Below are positions 6,444-13,918 of a DNA stretch of 33,483 nucleotides, in pieces. The stretch comes from a virus. Position 1 is the first letter of the stretch. Every line of letters begins with the position of its first letter. The notes below the pieces were generated by a model, which was given only the letters and a program-made list of their open reading frames with translations, was not told the DNA's origin and did not search any database. The stretch spans positions 1-33,483 of IMG/VR virus record IMGVR_UViG_3300028735_000021; one strand, 5' to 3'. The position numbers and the translations under genes are program-made.

Positions 6444-7037
6444 ATGAGGGTTGAAGAGATCGATACTCCCGTGCCCGGAACGGGGTGGCACGAGCTGTTC
6501 ATGCTGTTGGGGTGGCCATGCGTTGCAGGGATCGCCGCCGGCGTCTTCTGGTGGAAGGTGATCGAAGAAGGGCCATGGACGGTGCTCTTCGACCGCATGC
6601 TCTCTGGGTTCGCGTGGGGGGCAGGGGTGGGGGTTTTCCTGTCTGTGGGATGGCTGGTGATCGTCTTCGGATCGCGGCCGATCTCCGTTACCACGTCTTA
6701 CGATGCGGAGTCGCGTCCAACAGTCATCGATGCCCACTCGCCGCCAGCACCAGAGCAGATTCGTTTGGTGCCCTACCGCGGCCCCTCACGTCTGATCGAT
6801 GGCGTTCCAGCTTCCGATCTGCGCTTCTTCATCGATGGCCTCAAAATCCGCGGCCATACGCAACGGCCGTGGATCGGTCAGATCATGCCGAGTGGTCGCC
6901 GGGTTGACGTGGAGTACTGGCAACAGCTTGTCGAGGTCCTCAAGAAGGCGGGTGTTGTGGTCGGCGCCGGGCCACGACAGGCCGGGACTCTGACGACCAC
7001 CGACGCGCAGGAGATTGCCGAACTGGTTGGCGTTTGA
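6444..7037 (+). CDS. Membrane protein with soluble C-terminal domain (197 aa)
   Basis: Two hydrophobic segments lie at about residues 16-40 (Trp-rich, with GIAAGVFWWKVI) and 54-77 (GAGVGVFLSVGWLVIVFG). They are followed by a linker rich in Ser, Thr and Pro and a soluble domain from about residue 110. The end (SGRRVDVEYWQQLVEVLKKA then AQEIAELVGV) looks like a small winged-helix or helical domain. The ribosome binding site is weak, so the exact start is less certain. It is a likely inner-membrane protein with a cytoplasmic tail. Unknown family. Confidence 0.65.
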   Translation: MRVEEIDTPVPGTGWHELFMLLGWPCVAGIAAGVFWWKVIEEGPWTVLFDRMLSGFAWGAGVGVFLSVGWLVIVFGSRPISVTTSYDAESRPTVIDAHSPPAPEQIRLVPYRGPSRLIDGVPASDLRFFIDGLKIRGHTQRPWIGQIMPSGRRVDVEYWQQLVEVLKKAGVVVGAGPRQAGTLTTTDAQEIAELVGV

Positions 7038-7040
7038 GCC

Positions 7041-7082
7041 TGATCGATCTGATTTGATCTGATCTGACTGATCTGATATCAG
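7041..7082. repeat. Degenerate GATCTGA repeats ending in palindrome CTGATATCAG
   Basis: In the 84-base gap after the membrane-protein gene, TGATC/GATCTGA-like units recur five times within about 40 bases and end in the perfect 10-bp palindrome CTGATATCAG (7073-7082). The array is non-coding and contains many GATC sites. It could be a protein-binding array or slippage debris. Confidence 0.7.
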
Positions 7083-7121
7083 CGAAAATCACGGGGAGGA
7101 TCTCGCGGGGTAGGGGAGGGG

Positions 7122-7352
7122 ATGGGAAAAAGCCATTGTGTAGACGCTAACCTTGTGGTATACTCGCAACAGAACCGGATCGGGTTGACCGTGGACGGTG
7201 AGCCGATCCTGGTATCGGAACGGATCGAGAAGATCATCCGGTGGCTGATCACCAGGTCGGACGCCCTCGATCAGGACAAGTTGCGGATCACGATCAACAT
7301 CGCTGGCTCGTCGATCCGCTACGAGTTGGCGACGTTCGACGCAATCGAATAA
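7122..7352 (+). CDS. Small hypothetical protein (76 aa)
   Basis: ATG 7122 follows a strong AGGGGAGGGG site. The protein begins MGKSHCVDANLVVYSQQN, has a beta-rich middle (GLTVDGEPILVSE), a helix (IEKIIRWLI), and ends with beta-like ITINIAGSSIRYELATF. It may be a compact alpha/beta fold. No family is recognised. A Rho-independent terminator follows 21 bases after the stop, so it appears to be the last gene of the early/accessory transcript. Confidence 0.55.
   Translation: MGKSHCVDANLVVYSQQNRIGLTVDGEPILVSERIEKIIRWLITRSDALDQDKLRITINIAGSSIRYELATFDAIE
7136..7164 (+). promoter_or_regulatory. Possible sigma70-type promoter inside gene start
   Basis: TTGTGT at 7136-7141 and TATACT at 7159-7164 are separated by 17 bases. 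The -10 element is good and the -35 moderate. It lies within the first codons of the 76-aa gene. It could drive a short transcript ending at the terminator at 7374-7408 or feed the late operon by read-through. It is weak evidence on its own. Confidence 0.3.
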
Positions 7353-7373
7353 CCGGCGTCATCGTAATCAGAG

Positions 7374-7408
7374 CGCCAGTACCTTTTGGGTGCTGGCGTT
7401 TTGCTTTT
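7374..7408 (+). terminator. Rho-independent terminator before the holin-like genes
   Basis: CGCCAGTACC at 7374-7383 pairs with GGTGCTGGCG at 7389-7398 (10 bp, one G-U pair) around a short T-rich loop, followed by TTTTGCTTTT. It marks the end of the early/accessory transcript. Late genes beginning at 7421 would need their own promoter or antitermination. Confidence 0.82.
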
Positions 7409-7420
7409 CAGGGGGTGCTC

Positions 7421-7636
7421 ATGGTCCGTATTCCAGGTGTCTTCTGGCTGGCGCTGATCGCGTTCATCACGGAGTGGCTGCCGCGCATCGTCGATGCAGA
7501 TGCGCCGTGGTTGCCACAGGCTTTGCTCGTGCTGTTGGCGCTGGCGAAGGCTGTTGAGGTGATCGTTGCGCCGACGTATTCCACGCGTTCTCCGGAGACA
7601 CAGTGGGGCAAGCTGATGCGTTGGTTGATCGGCTGA
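7421..7636 (+). CDS. Small two-helix membrane protein, holin candidate (71 aa)
   Basis: ATG 7421 is chosen because AGGGGG lies just upstream and the longer in-frame version would run through the terminator. The protein has a hydrophobic N-terminal helix (FWLALIAFITEWL), a short DADAPW turn, a second helix (ALLVLLALAKAVEVIV), and a charged C-terminus. Size, two-span topology and tail are like class II holins, which form the membrane lesion at lysis. No endolysin is seen nearby, so this is by topology only. The position ahead of terminase is compatible but not diagnostic. Confidence 0.5.
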   Translation: MVRIPGVFWLALIAFITEWLPRIVDADAPWLPQALLVLLALAKAVEVIVAPTYSTRSPETQWGKLMRWLIG

Positions 7637-7818
7637 ACGCGGTCATACTCTGGGCCGGTGTGTTGGCCTTCGCGACAATTGTCATCGCTGCGGGGCTTGC
7701 GGTGTGGCTGCATTACCATTACGACATCGCACCACGTCAGCGGCGTATGATCATCGCGTTGACATTTGTCGCCGGCGCGCTGTCGTGTGCTGCGGGGGTT
7801 GTGATTGGGCAGAGGTAG
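7603..7818 (+). CDS. Second small two-span membrane protein (71 aa)
   Basis: The start at GTG 7603 has GGAG a few bases upstream and overlaps the previous gene by 34 bases. There are two hydrophobic helices at about residues 13-37 (VILWAGVLAFATIVIAAGLAV) and 49-68 (IIALTFVAGALSCAAGVVIG), with a short basic loop (RQRR) between them. The overlap with the preceding two-span protein suggests the two act together at the membrane, for example as a holin/antiholin-like pair. No recognised family. Confidence 0.5.
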   Translation: MGQADALVDRLNAVILWAGVLAFATIVIAAGLAVWLHYHYDIAPRQRRMIIALTFVAGALSCAAGVVIGQR

Positions 7819-8043
7819 ATGATTCAGCGTTTTCTCTGGACGTGCGTCAAGTGCAAAAAGACGTTGGGCGAATTCGTAGAGGGCGGCCACCTGATCGTAA
7901 CGCATGGCGGGATGCGCATGGTGGCATCGTTACCTGTTTGGCGTCAGTGTGAACGGTGTGGGACCTGGAATTGGGCGAATGAACACGTCAGAGGAGTGAA
8001 TGATTTGCCAATTTTTTACGCGGTAATGGAACGGATGGGTTGA
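7819..8043 (+). CDS. Zinc-ribbon protein (74 aa)
   Basis: ATG 7819 directly follows the previous stop, with GAGG at 7811-7814. Cysteine pairs C9/C12 and C44/C47 form a typical four-cysteine zinc ribbon, with a Trp-rich segment after the second pair (CGTWNWANEH). Such ribbons bind nucleic acid or mediate protein contacts. It lies directly before terminase, a place where small zinc or HNH-type proteins often sit in phages, but no HNH catalytic histidines are present. Confidence 0.62.
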   Translation: MIQRFLWTCVKCKKTLGEFVEGGHLIVTHGGMRMVASLPVWRQCERCGTWNWANEHVRGVNDLPIFYAVMERMG

Positions 8044-8059
8044 CCCACTGGTGATTGAA

Positions 8060-8482
8060 ATGTCGCCAATCAGTACAGTTAACGACAAACGAATACAGGC
8101 AACAGAACGCCAGCAGCAGGCACTCGAACTGCGTCGTCAGGGGCTGCGCTACGATCAGATCGCCGAACGCCTGGGAATTAGCACCCAGGCAGCCTGGAAG
8201 CTTGTGATGAAGGCCTATCAGCGGTCCCTCAGGCAGAATGACGAGTTGGCCGAGTTCAATCGCAAGCTCGATCTGGAACGCCTCGATGCCGCGCTGCTGG
8301 CGATCTGGCCGCAGGTAGAGGCAGGGAAGTCGCCTGCCGTAGATCGCCTGCTCGGCATCCTGGAGCGGCGCGCCCGTCTGTTGGGGCTGGATAGCCCTCA
8401 AAAGCAGGAGGCGGACATTGGCGAGACTCTTGCGCGAGTCCTGGCAGAGCTTGCTCGTCCAGGCAGTCCAGCAGACGACTGA
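8060..8482 (+). CDS. Terminase small subunit
   Basis: I prefer ATG 8060, with GGTGAT four bases upstream, over the in-frame GTG 8051; either is possible. The protein is about 140 aa. Residues about 15-60 carry a helix-turn-helix (ALELRRQGLRYDQIAERLGI, then TQAAWKLV), followed by long helices suited to oligomerisation (LDLERLDAALLAIWPQVEAG) and an acidic tail. Small terminases bind phage packaging sites on concatemeric DNA and regulate the large subunit. The gene overlaps the 5' end of the large subunit by 65 bases, which supports the assignment. Confidence 0.8.
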   Translation: MSPISTVNDKRIQATERQQQALELRRQGLRYDQIAERLGISTQAAWKLVMKAYQRSLRQNDELAEFNRKLDLERLDAALLAIWPQVEAGKSPAVDRLLGILERRARLLGLDSPQKQEADIGETLARVLAELARPGSPADD

Positions 8483-9710
8483 TGCCGTGGCCTTCGCACG
8501 CGCCTGGCTGGGCTGGGAGCCACATCCCGGACAGTTACGTTGGTTGAGCGCCCCGGAGCGCCCGACGGCGGTCCTGGTGACGGGGAGACGCTACGGAAAG
8601 TCGGAATGCGCTGCCGTGCAAGCGCTCTACTACGCTGTCTTCCGGCCCAAGACTCGCCAGGGCATTGTCAGCGTTACCCTCGATCAGGCGCGCCTGTCAT
8701 TTGATGTGGCGCTGATGATGTGTCAGCGGCAACCACTGCTCGCGGCGCTGGTAGATAAGGTGCGCGAAACCCCTTTCCCCCTCATTCGCTTCAAGCATGG
8801 CTCCGAGATCACGGTGCGCACGGCGGCCCGCGAGGGCATCTATCTGCGTGGTCACAAGTTTCATCGTTGCATCGTGGACGAGGCGGACTATCTCTCCGAG
8901 CGCTTCATCAACGAGGTCGTGCGCATGACGCTGGCCGACGTGGGCGGTCAGCTCGTGCTGATCTCGACGCCACGCGCCCGCCGCGGGCTGGTCTATCGCG
9001 AACTGCAACGCGGCATGGGAGGAGACTCAACGGTCTATGCGCAGCAGGGAGCGACATGGGAGAACCCGAATGTCGATCACGAGTACATCCGTTCCCTGCG
9101 AGACCGCATGACTGCCGCCGCCTGGCAGCGTGAGGTGGAGGGCGTTTACGCCGACGACGACGCGGCAGTATTCCGCTGGGAGGACATCCAGGCGGCCTAC
9201 GAGGGGGTTGACTGGGCACTTCCCCTCTCCCCGGATCCTAAGCGCCGCTGGGTGGGTGGCGCCGACCTCGCCAAAGCAGAGGACTGGACCGTGATCACAG
9301 TTTTGGACGCTACGCAAAAGCCATACCGCATGGCCTACTTCGAGCGCTTCCAGCGGGCGCCGTGGCCGGCCGTGGAGGCGCGGCTGCGGGCTGTGGCGCA
9401 GCAATACGGAATTCGCACCCACGATTTCGCCATCGACGCGACGGGCGTGGGCGCGGCAGTCCTTGACGGCGTGAAGGATATCGCGACAGGGTTCACCTTT
9501 ACGGCTCGCTCGAAAGTGGACCTGCTGACGAATCTGCAAGTATTCCTGGAACGTCGGCAGTTGCGCTTCCCGTTCGTGCGCGAGCTGGTTGACGAACTGC
9601 AGAGCTATGCCTGGGAAGACAAAGACCTCGTGACCGATACGGTCATGGCTCTAGCGCTGGCGTGCTGGGCTGCCGAGCATGGGCGAAGTCGGCGGCTCGT
9701 TACCTGGTAG
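8418..9710 (+). CDS. terL: Terminase large subunit (packaging ATPase/nuclease)
   Basis: The start is TTG 8418, supported by AGGAGG at 8406-8411; no ATG or GTG gives a sensible N-terminus. In the 430-aa product, a Walker A-like GRRYGKS lies at residues 56-62, Walker B CIVDEAD at 151-157, and the coupling motif LISTP near 181. The RNase H-like nuclease domain has conserved acids at D283 (GADLAK), D340 (IDATGVG) and D407 (DTVMALALA). The enzyme drives DNA into proheads through the portal and cuts the concatemer. Length is normal for the family. The gene is followed nine bases later by the portal gene. Confidence 0.95.
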   Translation: MARLLRESWQSLLVQAVQQTTDAVAFARAWLGWEPHPGQLRWLSAPERPTAVLVTGRRYGKSECAAVQALYYAVFRPKTRQGIVSVTLDQARLSFDVALMMCQRQPLLAALVDKVRETPFPLIRFKHGSEITVRTAAREGIYLRGHKFHRCIVDEADYLSERFINEVVRMTLADVGGQLVLISTPRARRGLVYRELQRGMGGDSTVYAQQGATWENPNVDHEYIRSLRDRMTAAAWQREVEGVYADDDAAVFRWEDIQAAYEGVDWALPLSPDPKRRWVGGADLAKAEDWTVITVLDATQKPYRMAYFERFQRAPWPAVEARLRAVAQQYGIRTHDFAIDATGVGAAVLDGVKDIATGFTFTARSKVDLLTNLQVFLERRQLRFPFVRELVDELQSYAWEDKDLVTDTVMALALACWAAEHGRSRRLVTW

Positions 9711-9719
9711 GAGGACGTA

Positions 9720-11081
9720 ATGGCGGAACGATTCCCGGATGTGGCCACGGCTCTGGCGCAGTTGAGGGGCCGGGCAATGGACTACCAGCTTTATCACGAC
9801 TACGCCGAAGGGCGGCACCGGCTGGCTTTCGCTACGGAGAAGTATCGCAATACCTTCGGCTCGCTTTTCCGCGCTTTCGCGGACAATCTCTGCCTGGGCG
9901 TGGTAGGAGCAATCGCTGATCGACTCGTGGTAACCGGCTTTGCTGTCGTGAGCGGTCCAGAGGACGCGGCCGGCGATGCCTGGGCGATCTGGGCGGCAAA
10001 TCGCATGGACCAGCGGGCCGGCGAGGTGCACAAGGAGGCGCTGACGGCGGGCGACGCGTATGTGATCGTCTGGCCGGATGCCGATGGTAACCCGATCCTC
10101 TACCCACAGGACGCCGTCAACGTCACCGTGCGCTATGATCCAGAGATGCCCGGCCGACTGATCTGGGCGGCTAAGTGCTGGCCCGTCGGAGATGGCCGTC
10201 TGCGGCTCAACCTGTACTATCCTGACCGCATTGAGAAATATGTGACGCGCAGCAAGACAGAGAGCCTTCCAGATAGCTCGAATGGCTTTGAGCCGTTCGA
10301 GGTCCCCGGGGAGGTATGGCCACTGCTCAACCCCTATGGTCGCGTGCCGGTATTCCACTTTGCCAACGATGCCGGGATCGGGCGGTGGGGGCGGTCGGAA
10401 TTGGCCGATGTGGTACCGCTGCAGGACGCACTCAACAAGGCCATCGCCGACATGCTGGTGGCGATGGAGTACGTGGCGCTACCCCAGCGCTGGGCGACCG
10501 GTCTGGAGGTGGAGATCGATGAGGCGACGGGGAAACCGCGGGCGCCGTTCATCCCTGGTGCAGACCGCGTCTGGGCAGTGGCTGACGCCGAGACACGTTT
10601 CGGTCAGTTTGACCCCGCCGACCTGGGGCAGTTCCTCAGCGTACAGGAGGGCTTCCGAAAGGAGATTGCTGTCGTCAGCCGGACGCCGCTGCACTTCATC
10701 GTCCCCCCGACAGGGCAGTGGCCGAGCGGCGAGGCGCTGAAAAGCGCTGAGGCGGCTTTCCTGAAAAAGGTACGTGATCGGCAAGTCGTGTTCGGCAACG
10801 TCTGGGAGGATGTGATGCAATTCGCCTTGCGCGTAGCTGGCCAGAGCGAGGCCGTCGCAATCTCCTGTCAGTGGGAGGATCCGACGCCGCGCAACGAGTT
10901 GGACCATGCCAACGTGGCGGTACTCAAGGCGCAGGTGGGCATACCGGAGCGCCAACTGTGGCGTGAGTTTGGCTACTCGGAGCAGGAGATTGAGCGCATG
11001 CTGGAAGAGCGTGCTGCTGGCGATCAGCGTCTAGGAGAGGCCTTGCTGACCAACTTTGATCGCGGCGGTGCACAGGAGTAA
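9720..11081 (+). CDS. Portal protein (SPP1 gp6-type)
   Basis: The product is 453 aa. ATG 9720 follows AGGAGG. It shows the usual portal order: a helical N-terminal wing (LYHDYAEGRHRLAFA), an alpha/beta body (AGDAYVIVWPDADGNPILYP), a conserved GRVPVFHFAN segment near residue 210, a clip/stem region with LQDALNKAIADMLVAMEYVA, and a long C-terminal helix ending in acidic residues. The dodecameric portal sits at one capsid vertex as the conduit for packaging and ejection. The location between terminase and the MuF head protein is the standard order for SPP1-like phages. Confidence 0.88.
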   Translation: MAERFPDVATALAQLRGRAMDYQLYHDYAEGRHRLAFATEKYRNTFGSLFRAFADNLCLGVVGAIADRLVVTGFAVVSGPEDAAGDAWAIWAANRMDQRAGEVHKEALTAGDAYVIVWPDADGNPILYPQDAVNVTVRYDPEMPGRLIWAAKCWPVGDGRLRLNLYYPDRIEKYVTRSKTESLPDSSNGFEPFEVPGEVWPLLNPYGRVPVFHFANDAGIGRWGRSELADVVPLQDALNKAIADMLVAMEYVALPQRWATGLEVEIDEATGKPRAPFIPGADRVWAVADAETRFGQFDPADLGQFLSVQEGFRKEIAVVSRTPLHFIVPPTGQWPSGEALKSAEAAFLKKVRDRQVVFGNVWEDVMQFALRVAGQSEAVAISCQWEDPTPRNELDHANVAVLKAQVGIPERQLWREFGYSEQEIERMLEERAAGDQRLGEALLTNFDRGGAQE

Positions 11082-11085
11082 TCTC

Positions 11086-12711
11086 GTGCCCGACATCTAC
11101 GATCTTGCCGCCCAGTTCCGTCGTCAACTCCTTGCTCACGACCGGGAGGCGGCTGCGGAATTGATCGGCTACTACGGCGAGGTATACCGTCGGCTTCGGC
11201 AGCGCATTGATGTGCTTCTGCGGCAGATCGCCGACGCCCGCGCCGCCGGCGAGGAGGTCTCTCCGGCCTGGCTGTTTCAGGCGGAGCGTATGCAGGCGCT
11301 TCTCGATCAGGTCGCGGCGGAGATGCGACGGTTTGCCGATGCTGCTGGTGTCCAGATCACAGAGGCGCAGCGTCAGGCGGTGGCGTTGGCTGAAGCGCAC
11401 GCCGAGCAACTGGCGTTGACGGGCCTGGGCAAGCCGCCGCCTGGGGTGCTGGTGACCTGGTCAAGGCTGCCGCGGGAAGCAATGACCGATCTGGTGGGCT
11501 TCCTGCAGGAAGGCTCTCCCTTGCGCGCCCTCCTCGACGAGTTGGGGCCGGAGGCGAGCCGGGGCGTGCGTGAGGCGCTGGTAGTCGGCATCGCGACGGG
11601 GCAGAACCCGCGCACGATGGCACGTCAGATCAAACGGGCGCTGGGCGGCAATCTGGTGCGGGCGCTCACCATCAGCCGCACGGAGGTGCTGCGGTCGTAT
11701 CGTGAGGCGACGCGGCGCAGCTATCAGGCGAATCGTGACGTGGTCAAGGGCTGGATTTGGCACGCGCACCTTGACACGCGCACATGCGCCGCGTGCTGGG
11801 CGATGCATGGGACAACGCACAACCTCGACGAACGCCTTGATGACCATCCCAATGGTCGCTGTGCGATGCTTCCCTGGCTGAAAACGTGGGCTGAGCTTGG
11901 TATCAAAGGGATAGAAGGGGGAGAGATCGAGGTCGGCAGGGGGGAGGCGTTGTTTGATGCGTTATCTGCAAAGGATCAGCAACGTGTCCTCGGCAAGAAG
12001 GCCTTTGAGGCATACAACAATTTGCAGGTAGACCTTCGTGACTTCGTGGGCCGCAAGCGTGATCCCCACTGGGGGACAATGCGATACAGATTGCCGTTAC
12101 ATCAGGCGCTGAAACATTCTGATATGCCAGACGTGAAGTGGGGCGTCGAGCGATCACAGGCGCAACCAGTTGCAGATGTGCGGCAAGCAATCCGCATTTT
12201 CCGTGATGCCGGTGTTTCTTTGCGCGGCCAGGCGATTACGCTTCAGGGAGATGTGACGAATTACTTTGGGGCGGTTGATCCTAATAATCGGTCCATCATC
12301 ATGTGGAACAATACTTCTATGGTCATGAGAGATCGCGACCACTGGCAGCACGAACATGAAACTCATGGTGTCTCTGTGAGATTATTCAACAGCGCGGCCG
12401 AACGCTTCGCAGAGACGCTTGCCCACGAATATGGACATGTACTAACGCTCCAGAGAGAAGGGAATTATCCAAGCGAAGGTATGACCGGCTTGCCCAATGA
12501 TCTCTATCGGCGGATTGTAGATGATCTTTTCGATGCAGGTCGGCCACAAACGTGGTATAATGTGGGGGAGGTCATTGCTGATGATGTGCGTCGCGTTTTG
12601 TTGGGGCGCGACACGCGCCTCAATTACATGACCTTCAGAGCGGATTCGTCTGATGTCGATTCTGCCTGGCAGCGTGCCCAGGAGGTGTGGCGATGGTTGA
12701 CAACCCGGTGA
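11086..12711 (+). CDS. MuF-type minor head protein fused to zincin-like metalloprotease domain
   Basis: The start GTG 11086 has AGGAG seven bases upstream; a longer TTG start would lie in the portal gene. The protein is 541 aa. Residues about 1-215 are helical. The MuF signature follows: LDTRTCAACW with D230, C234 and C237, then HPNGRC with H254 and C259. Residues about 285-541 are unlike ordinary MuF proteins and contain HEYGH at 447-451, a zinc-metalloprotease motif, with E495 in GEVIADD as likely third ligand. MuF proteins are injected or capsid-internal, and MuF polymorphic toxins carry variable C-terminal effectors. The C-terminal third is visibly less GC-rich than the N-terminal part, suggesting domain exchange. 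The effector role is inferred. Confidence 0.8.
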   Translation: MPDIYDLAAQFRRQLLAHDREAAAELIGYYGEVYRRLRQRIDVLLRQIADARAAGEEVSPAWLFQAERMQALLDQVAAEMRRFADAAGVQITEAQRQAVALAEAHAEQLALTGLGKPPPGVLVTWSRLPREAMTDLVGFLQEGSPLRALLDELGPEASRGVREALVVGIATGQNPRTMARQIKRALGGNLVRALTISRTEVLRSYREATRRSYQANRDVVKGWIWHAHLDTRTCAACWAMHGTTHNLDERLDDHPNGRCAMLPWLKTWAELGIKGIEGGEIEVGRGEALFDALSAKDQQRVLGKKAFEAYNNLQVDLRDFVGRKRDPHWGTMRYRLPLHQALKHSDMPDVKWGVERSQAQPVADVRQAIRIFRDAGVSLRGQAITLQGDVTNYFGAVDPNNRSIIMWNNTSMVMRDRDHWQHEHETHGVSVRLFNSAAERFAETLAHEYGHVLTLQREGNYPSEGMTGLPNDLYRRIVDDLFDAGRPQTWYNVGEVIADDVRRVLLGRDTRLNYMTFRADSSDVDSAWQRAQEVWRWLTTR

Positions 12712-12917
12712 CTCCTGTAAATGCTCAGATCCACTATGATCCAGAGCGTATACGTGAAGTGATACGTAATAGACTCCTACAAACGAGAAAAGATTTGAGT
12801 AGGGACGAGATCGAGGCGCTTGTTGAGAAGGAGGTGGAGATCGACCGGGAGTTGCTTCGCATGGAAGGGTATTTTGCCCAGGCTAAGCTGTTTGGTATAA
12901 CTATCCCTGACGAGTAG
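12693..12917 (+). CDS. Small helical partner protein, immunity or chaperone candidate (74 aa)
   Basis: ATG 12693 lies seven bases after AGGAGG (12680-12685) and overlaps the last 19 bases of the MuF-protease gene, so the two are translationally coupled. The protein is mostly helical and highly charged (RIREVIRNRLLQTRKDLSRD, then IEALVEKEVEIDRELLRM), ending IPDE. Its composition is as low in GC as the metalloprotease domain and unlike the downstream head genes. MuF-toxin loci often carry an immunity gene here, which makes this the obvious candidate. No family was recognised and immunity is inference. Confidence 0.65.
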   Translation: MVDNPVTPVNAQIHYDPERIREVIRNRLLQTRKDLSRDEIEALVEKEVEIDRELLRMEGYFAQAKLFGITIPDE

Positions 12918-12960
12918 TCACGTACAACGAGCGCGGCCTTTCGACCCGAACGGGCCACTT

Positions 12961-13011
12961 ACGCCGCCACAGCGGGACAGACAGTATGTCCCGCGTGGCG
13001 GCGTTTTGTTT
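12961..13011 (+). terminator. Strong Rho-independent terminator inside the late operon
   Basis: ACGCCGCCAC (12961-12970) and GCGGGACA (12972-12979) pair with TGTCCCGC (12987-12994) and GTGGCGGCGT (12995-13004). This makes an 18-bp stem with one unpaired A and a 7-base loop, followed by TTTTGTTT. It closes the MuF-protease/partner pair, yet the capsid genes continue downstream in the same direction. Late transcription must therefore use antitermination, partial read-through or an unseen promoter. Confidence 0.88.
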
Positions 13012-13024
13012 GCGGAGGTGCAAG

Positions 13025-13339
13025 ATGGCGGTCAGCAATAAGCCGTGGAGTCAGTTCAGCCAGGCCGACTACACGCCAGAACAATGGCGACGTGCCTGCC
13101 TGATTCATATGGACCCCGAATCAGACAACAAGGCAGACCACAAGCTGCCGGTCCGTGAGCCGGATGGCACGCTCAACCGTAATGGCGTACATGCCGCCGC
13201 GGCAGTGCTGGCCGGGGCGCGAGGTGGAGTGGACGCCAGCCCCGAACAGAAGCGCGCTGCTGCCAGGAAGCTTATCCGGCTCTACGCTGAGATCGGTGAG
13301 GAGCCTCCAGAGTCGCTGAAGCGGCTCGCGGGGGACTGA
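13025..13339 (+). CDS. Small head-region protein (104 aa)
   Basis: ATG 13025 follows GGAGG at 13014-13018; an in-frame upstream start would lie in the terminator stem. The protein has a conserved-looking segment found in several phage head or protease-associated proteins: CLIHMDPESDNKADHKLPV, then NRNGVHAAAAVLAGARGG, and AARKLIRLYAEIGEEPPESL. I know the pattern from phage head modules but cannot assign a function; no catalytic residues stand out. It precedes the scaffold and major capsid genes, so a role in prohead assembly is likely. Confidence 0.6.
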   Translation: MAVSNKPWSQFSQADYTPEQWRRACLIHMDPESDNKADHKLPVREPDGTLNRNGVHAAAAVLAGARGGVDASPEQKRAAARKLIRLYAEIGEEPPESLKRLAGD

Positions 13340-13355
13340 ATCCAGGAGAACGATT

Positions 13356-13907
13356 ATGGCAGATGAACCTCAGGGCCAGGCGCCCACCGACAGCGGCCAG
13401 GAGCCGCAAACCGACCAGCAGGGCGCTGCTGGCGCTCAGGGCCAGGAGCCGGAGCGGTTCGATGCGACATACGTGAAGCAGTTGCGTACGGAGGCCGCCG
13501 GCTATCGCCAGCGCGTGCGCGACCTGGAGGCAAAGGTGCAGCAGTACGAGCGTGCCAAGCTCACGGAGACGGAGCGCCTCCAACAGTTGGCCAGCGAGAC
13601 TGAGCGCCGTGCACTGGCGGCAGAGAGTCGGATCGCCCAGGCCGAAATCAGGGCTGACTTCGTGGAGAAGGCGATTCAGGCGGGGGTGACCGATCTACGC
13701 TTGGCGTACCTGGCGGCGCAAACCGAAGGCCTGCTAGGGGCCTACGATCCCGAAAAGGGAGTCGGCAAACACAACTTCGAGGAATTGCGGAAGAGGTACC
13801 CCGGCCTCTTTCGCACCGCCGGGGGCGGCATTGACGCCGGCGCCAGCGGCGGGAGACTGGGCGGGGACATGAATGCATGGATCAGGCGCGCCGCGGGGCG
13901 CCCTTGA
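13356..13907 (+). CDS. Capsid scaffold protein
   Basis: This 183-aa protein follows AGGAG upstream of ATG 13356. The N-terminus is Gln/Pro/Gly-rich and disordered. Residues about 42-110 form a long coiled coil (YRQRVRDLEAKVQQYERAKL). A helical segment follows (ADFVEKAIQAGVTDLRLAYLA), then a Gly-rich tail ending in a basic helix (MNAWIRRAAGRP). This layout and the position 11 bases before the major capsid gene are typical of the GP20/DUF4355 class of scaffolds, which direct prohead assembly and leave before packaging. No prohead protease is encoded, as in SPP1-like phages. Confidence 0.8.
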   Translation: MADEPQGQAPTDSGQEPQTDQQGAAGAQGQEPERFDATYVKQLRTEAAGYRQRVRDLEAKVQQYERAKLTETERLQQLASETERRALAAESRIAQAEIRADFVEKAIQAGVTDLRLAYLAAQTEGLLGAYDPEKGVGKHNFEELRKRYPGLFRTAGGGIDAGASGGRLGGDMNAWIRRAAGRP

Positions 13908-13918
13908 GGGAGTGACAG

